From an uncultured Sutterella sp. (lineage in GTDB: Bacteria > Pseudomonadota > Gammaproteobacteria > Burkholderiales > Burkholderiaceae_F), in contig CAAFNI010000146.1 of assembly GCA_900764215.1 (NCBI GenBank), positions 1 through 7,340 of the forward strand: a DNA stretch of 7,340 nucleotides, read 5' to 3'. The position numbers and the translations under genes were made by a program. Positions 5,674 to 7,340 of this stretch are shown piece by piece. Every line of letters starts with the position of its first letter. Position 1 is the stretch's first letter. The notes under the pieces are model-generated. The model searched no databases and had not been told where the DNA came from. It saw nothing but the letters and a program-made list of their open reading frames with translations.

Positions 5674-7340
5674 ACGACGCCTGAGGCGAACGAAGGCCAG
5701 ACCGGGGACATCACCATCGTTGCGCCCGACAAGAATGCTTATGCAGTCGAGGCGAAAGCTGGCCAAACCCAAACCTACGGGGACAGCGAGAGCACAGTGA
5801 CGATAAGCGCCACGGGTTCAGGCGGCATTGCGGCATACTCTGCGGGGGATTTGACCATTCAGGGCAAGTCCATCGAGCTGACATCTAAAAAAGATGCGGC
5901 AAGAGCGACTTCCGGCGGCAAACTGACAATCGGCACCGATCAAACTCAAAATGTCGTCCTAAATGCGGAGAAGTACGGGGTCTTCGCCAACAAAAACGCT
6001 ACCGAGGTAAATCTCAAGGGCAAAACGATTGGTCTGGCCACTAAGTCCGAAGCTGTATATATTAAGGATGGCGCACACGCTTCGATCGGTTCCGACAAAA
6101 CGGATTCTTTGACCATTGTTGGCACGAGAGGTCTGCACGCAACCAACTCCGCCTCCATAACCGTCACCGGAAACCAAATCGACATTACCTCAACGACCAT
6201 GGAAGGCATCGCTGCCGAACAAGGAGGCGACGTCACCGTGGGCGGTGACCATTCAGCCACAGTCCTGAAAAGCACCATCAACAACAAAGATAACACCGGT
6301 GCCATCACGGCCACTGAAAATGCCTCGAAAGTCCTCGTAAACGGCAGCTCCCTGCGCATAGAAGCCAATACCACCAAGGGAAAAGTCATCGGCGGCCTCT
6401 GGGCGCAAAACAACACTCAAGACGAAACTGCGCCCCAAGACACGAGCACCATCACGATCAACGCCGCAGATACGTACATCTCCGTGACATCCGACACCAA
6501 TCTTGCCAAGGACAAGAAGGCAGGCTCGATCGGCATCGTCGCCATGTCAAACGGGAAAGTCGACGTTACGGGTAATCTCACCGTTGAAGCCGAAGATGCG
6601 ATCCTCGTGCGCGGCTACAGCACCGTGCTGATCAATCAGACCGGCGACAAGACCGTCAAGCTCACCGGCAACGTCGACTTCAACTACGACGCCGTGACCT
6701 CGGGCACCGTTGTGGACGCCACCGCGAAGATCAAGCTGACCAACGGGGATTCCTTCTGGACGGGACGGGTTCTGGCCACGAATGATGCGGAGGGCGAAGT
6801 CGACCTTCCGAGCAAGAATCCGAACTTCCAGATCGGGAGCAAGGCCGAAGGCCTGGTGCTTGAGCTCGCCAACGGCGGCACCTGGAACATAACGGGCAAC
6901 AGCTTCGTCACCACGATGACCATGACGGGCGGCGGCATCGTGAACGGATCCGCCGACGCGAAGAAGCTCACCGTCAAGGACTTCACCGTCTCGGGTACGG
7001 GCAACGTCTTCAAGCTCGACAAGGATACGGCCTTCACCGGCACGATTGCCTTCGCCGATGCGAACGCCGAACTCGTCACCAACCTTGATACGGCTTATAC
7101 CGTCACGGCAAACGACTTTATCACCGCAGAAGGTTCCGACGAAAAGGTGCTCAACAACGCTCAAGGGAAACTCACACTGTCGGCGGCAAAGGGCGGCACC
7201 CTCACGATCGACGACGCGTTCACCTACAGCAGCGACGGCCTCAAGGCCCTGCGCGACGCCTATGTTAAGGACGCCAACTCCTCGCTTCGCCTCAACCTCG
7301 CCAACGCCACGCTCTACGTCTGTCTCTTATACACATCTGA
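5524..7340 (+). CDS. Autotransporter adhesin-like protein with ESPR signal, passenger only (3'-truncated)
   Basis: Secreted surface protein of the type V secretion class, open to the window end. The native part ends at 7319/7320 (599 residues). The six following codons (CLLYTS) come from adapter sequence. MNKTYRVIFSKARGALMVVN matches the extended signal peptide region (ESPR, as in many proteobacterial autotransporters). It is followed by KK and a hydrophobic stretch (about 31-48), with likely signal-peptidase cleavage after Ala49 or Ala50 (LMA-A). From residue ~60 on the protein is Thr/Ser/Gly/Asn-rich with alternating short beta strands, typical of a beta-helical passenger. Residues 72-284 show a regular alternating repeat, and weaker rungs continue to the end. 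No catalytic motif is seen in the visible part. The C-terminal beta-barrel expected of a type Va protein lies beyond the contig, so the exact subclass (classical, or a partner-secreted exoprotein) cannot be settled. The upstream half is lower in GC than the downstream half. Divergent from pepT. Confidence 0.85.
   Translation, partial: MNKTYRVIFSKARGALMVVNELTSCVQKKGASAIVTAAALSLTSTVLMAATTPEANEGQTGDITIVAPDKNAYAVEAKAGQTQTYGDSESTVTISATGSGGIAAYSAGDLTIQGKSIELTSKKDAARATSGGKLTIGTDQTQNVVLNAEKYGVFANKNATEVNLKGKTIGLATKSEAVYIKDGAHASIGSDKTDSLTIVGTRGLHATNSASITVTGNQIDITSTTMEGIAAEQGGDVTVGGDHSATVLKSTINNKDNTGAITATENASKVLVNGSSLRIEANTTKGKVIGGLWAQNNTQDETAPQDTSTITINAADTYISVTSDTNLAKDKKAGSIGIVAMSNGKVDVTGNLTVEAEDAILVRGYSTVLINQTGDKTVKLTGNVDFNYDAVTSGTVVDATAKIKLTNGDSFWTGRVLATNDAEGEVDLPSKNPNFQIGSKAEGLVLELANGGTWNITGNSFVTTMTMTGGGIVNGSADAKKLTVKDFTVSGTGNVFKLDKDTAFTGTIAFADANAELVTNLDTAYTVTANDFITAEGSDEKVLNNAQGKLTLSAAKGGTLTIDDAFTYSSDGLKALRDAYVKDANSSLRLNLANATLYVCLLYTS
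5737..6375 (+). repeat. Alternating two-type beta-repeat in the passenger
   Basis: At the protein level, two unit types of about 24-31 residues alternate. Type A has the core xLTIxGxxIxLxS: residues 101-124 (DLTIQGKSIELTS), 152-176 (EVNLKGKTIGLAT), 203-227 (SITVTGNQIDITS), 259-284 (KVLVNGSSLRIEA). Type B has the core xLTIGxDxTxxVxL: 72-99 (degenerate), 125-151 (KLTIGTDQTQNVVLNA), 177-202 (HASIGSDKTDSLTIVG), 228-258 (DVTVGGDHSATVLKS). Each A+B pair probably forms successive rungs of a beta-solenoid. DNA identity between units is low, so this is old divergence rather than a recent tandem duplication. Confidence 0.65.
7320..7340. other. Tn5 mosaic end / Nextera adapter remnant (artefact)
   Basis: Bases 7320-7338 equal the 19-bp Tn5 mosaic end in the orientation CTGTCTCTTATACACATCT, and the following GA matches the next bases of the Nextera read adapter. 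It sits exactly at the window end. This is library adapter, not genome; the genomic sequence stops at 7319 (the C at 7320 is ambiguous). Confidence 0.95.

Noticed and set aside
5737..6375. Possible CRISPR or DNA tandem array in the passenger
   Set aside because: The repeat exists only at the protein level. No near-identical DNA repeats with constant spacers are visible.
5946..7164. Antisense frames opposite the autotransporter passenger
   Set aside because: They mirror the Thr/Val/Ala pattern of the passenger on the other strand. They show no start signals or domain.
7320..7340. End of a real Tn5-like transposon
   Set aside because: The match is exactly the engineered 19-bp mosaic end plus sequencing adapter bases, and it sits at the contig edge.

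Overview
The window is a GC-rich bacterial contig end. It carries two amino-acid uptake genes on the + strand, two nitrogen/peptide catabolism genes on the - strand, and the front part of a surface autotransporter on the + strand. The high GC of the four housekeeping-type genes, the betaproteobacterial look of the proteins and the extended (ESPR-type) signal peptide suggest a Sutterella-like member of the Burkholderiales (family Sutterellaceae). That assignment is an inference from memory of these families, not the result of a search.

Layout: 1-1071 (+) is the 3' part of sstT, a Na+:serine/threonine symporter whose first ~65 codons lie off the left edge. 1072-1214 is a short spacer with two perfect hairpins, the second a textbook intrinsic terminator. 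1215-2663 (+) is a 12-TM amino-acid permease closest to MmuP (S-methylmethionine permease). 2664-2774 is a convergent spacer with two hairpins, one suited to each strand. 2775-3785 (-) is a type II-like L-asparaginase without a signal peptide. 3786-4000 is an intergenic region with a weak terminator for the next - strand gene. 4001-5245 (-) is peptidase T (pepT). 5246-5523 is a lower-GC divergent intergenic region with a stem-loop and a nine-cytosine run. 5524-7340 (+) is an autotransporter passenger that runs off the right edge.

The first four genes share a theme: import of free amino acids, release of ammonia and aspartate from asparagine, and release of amino acids from tripeptides. This fits an asaccharolytic, amino-acid-using gut commensal. 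The autotransporter is a separate surface module. Its upstream half is lower in GC than its downstream half, it has an alternating two-type beta-repeat, and a poly-C tract 58 nt before its start could make it phase variable.

The last 21 bases (7320-7340) match the Tn5 mosaic end plus the first bases of a Nextera read adapter. They are almost certainly library adapter left on the contig, so the protein's apparent last six residues are not biological. I found no CRISPR array, insertion sequence, tRNA, rRNA or convincing undescribed multi-gene system.
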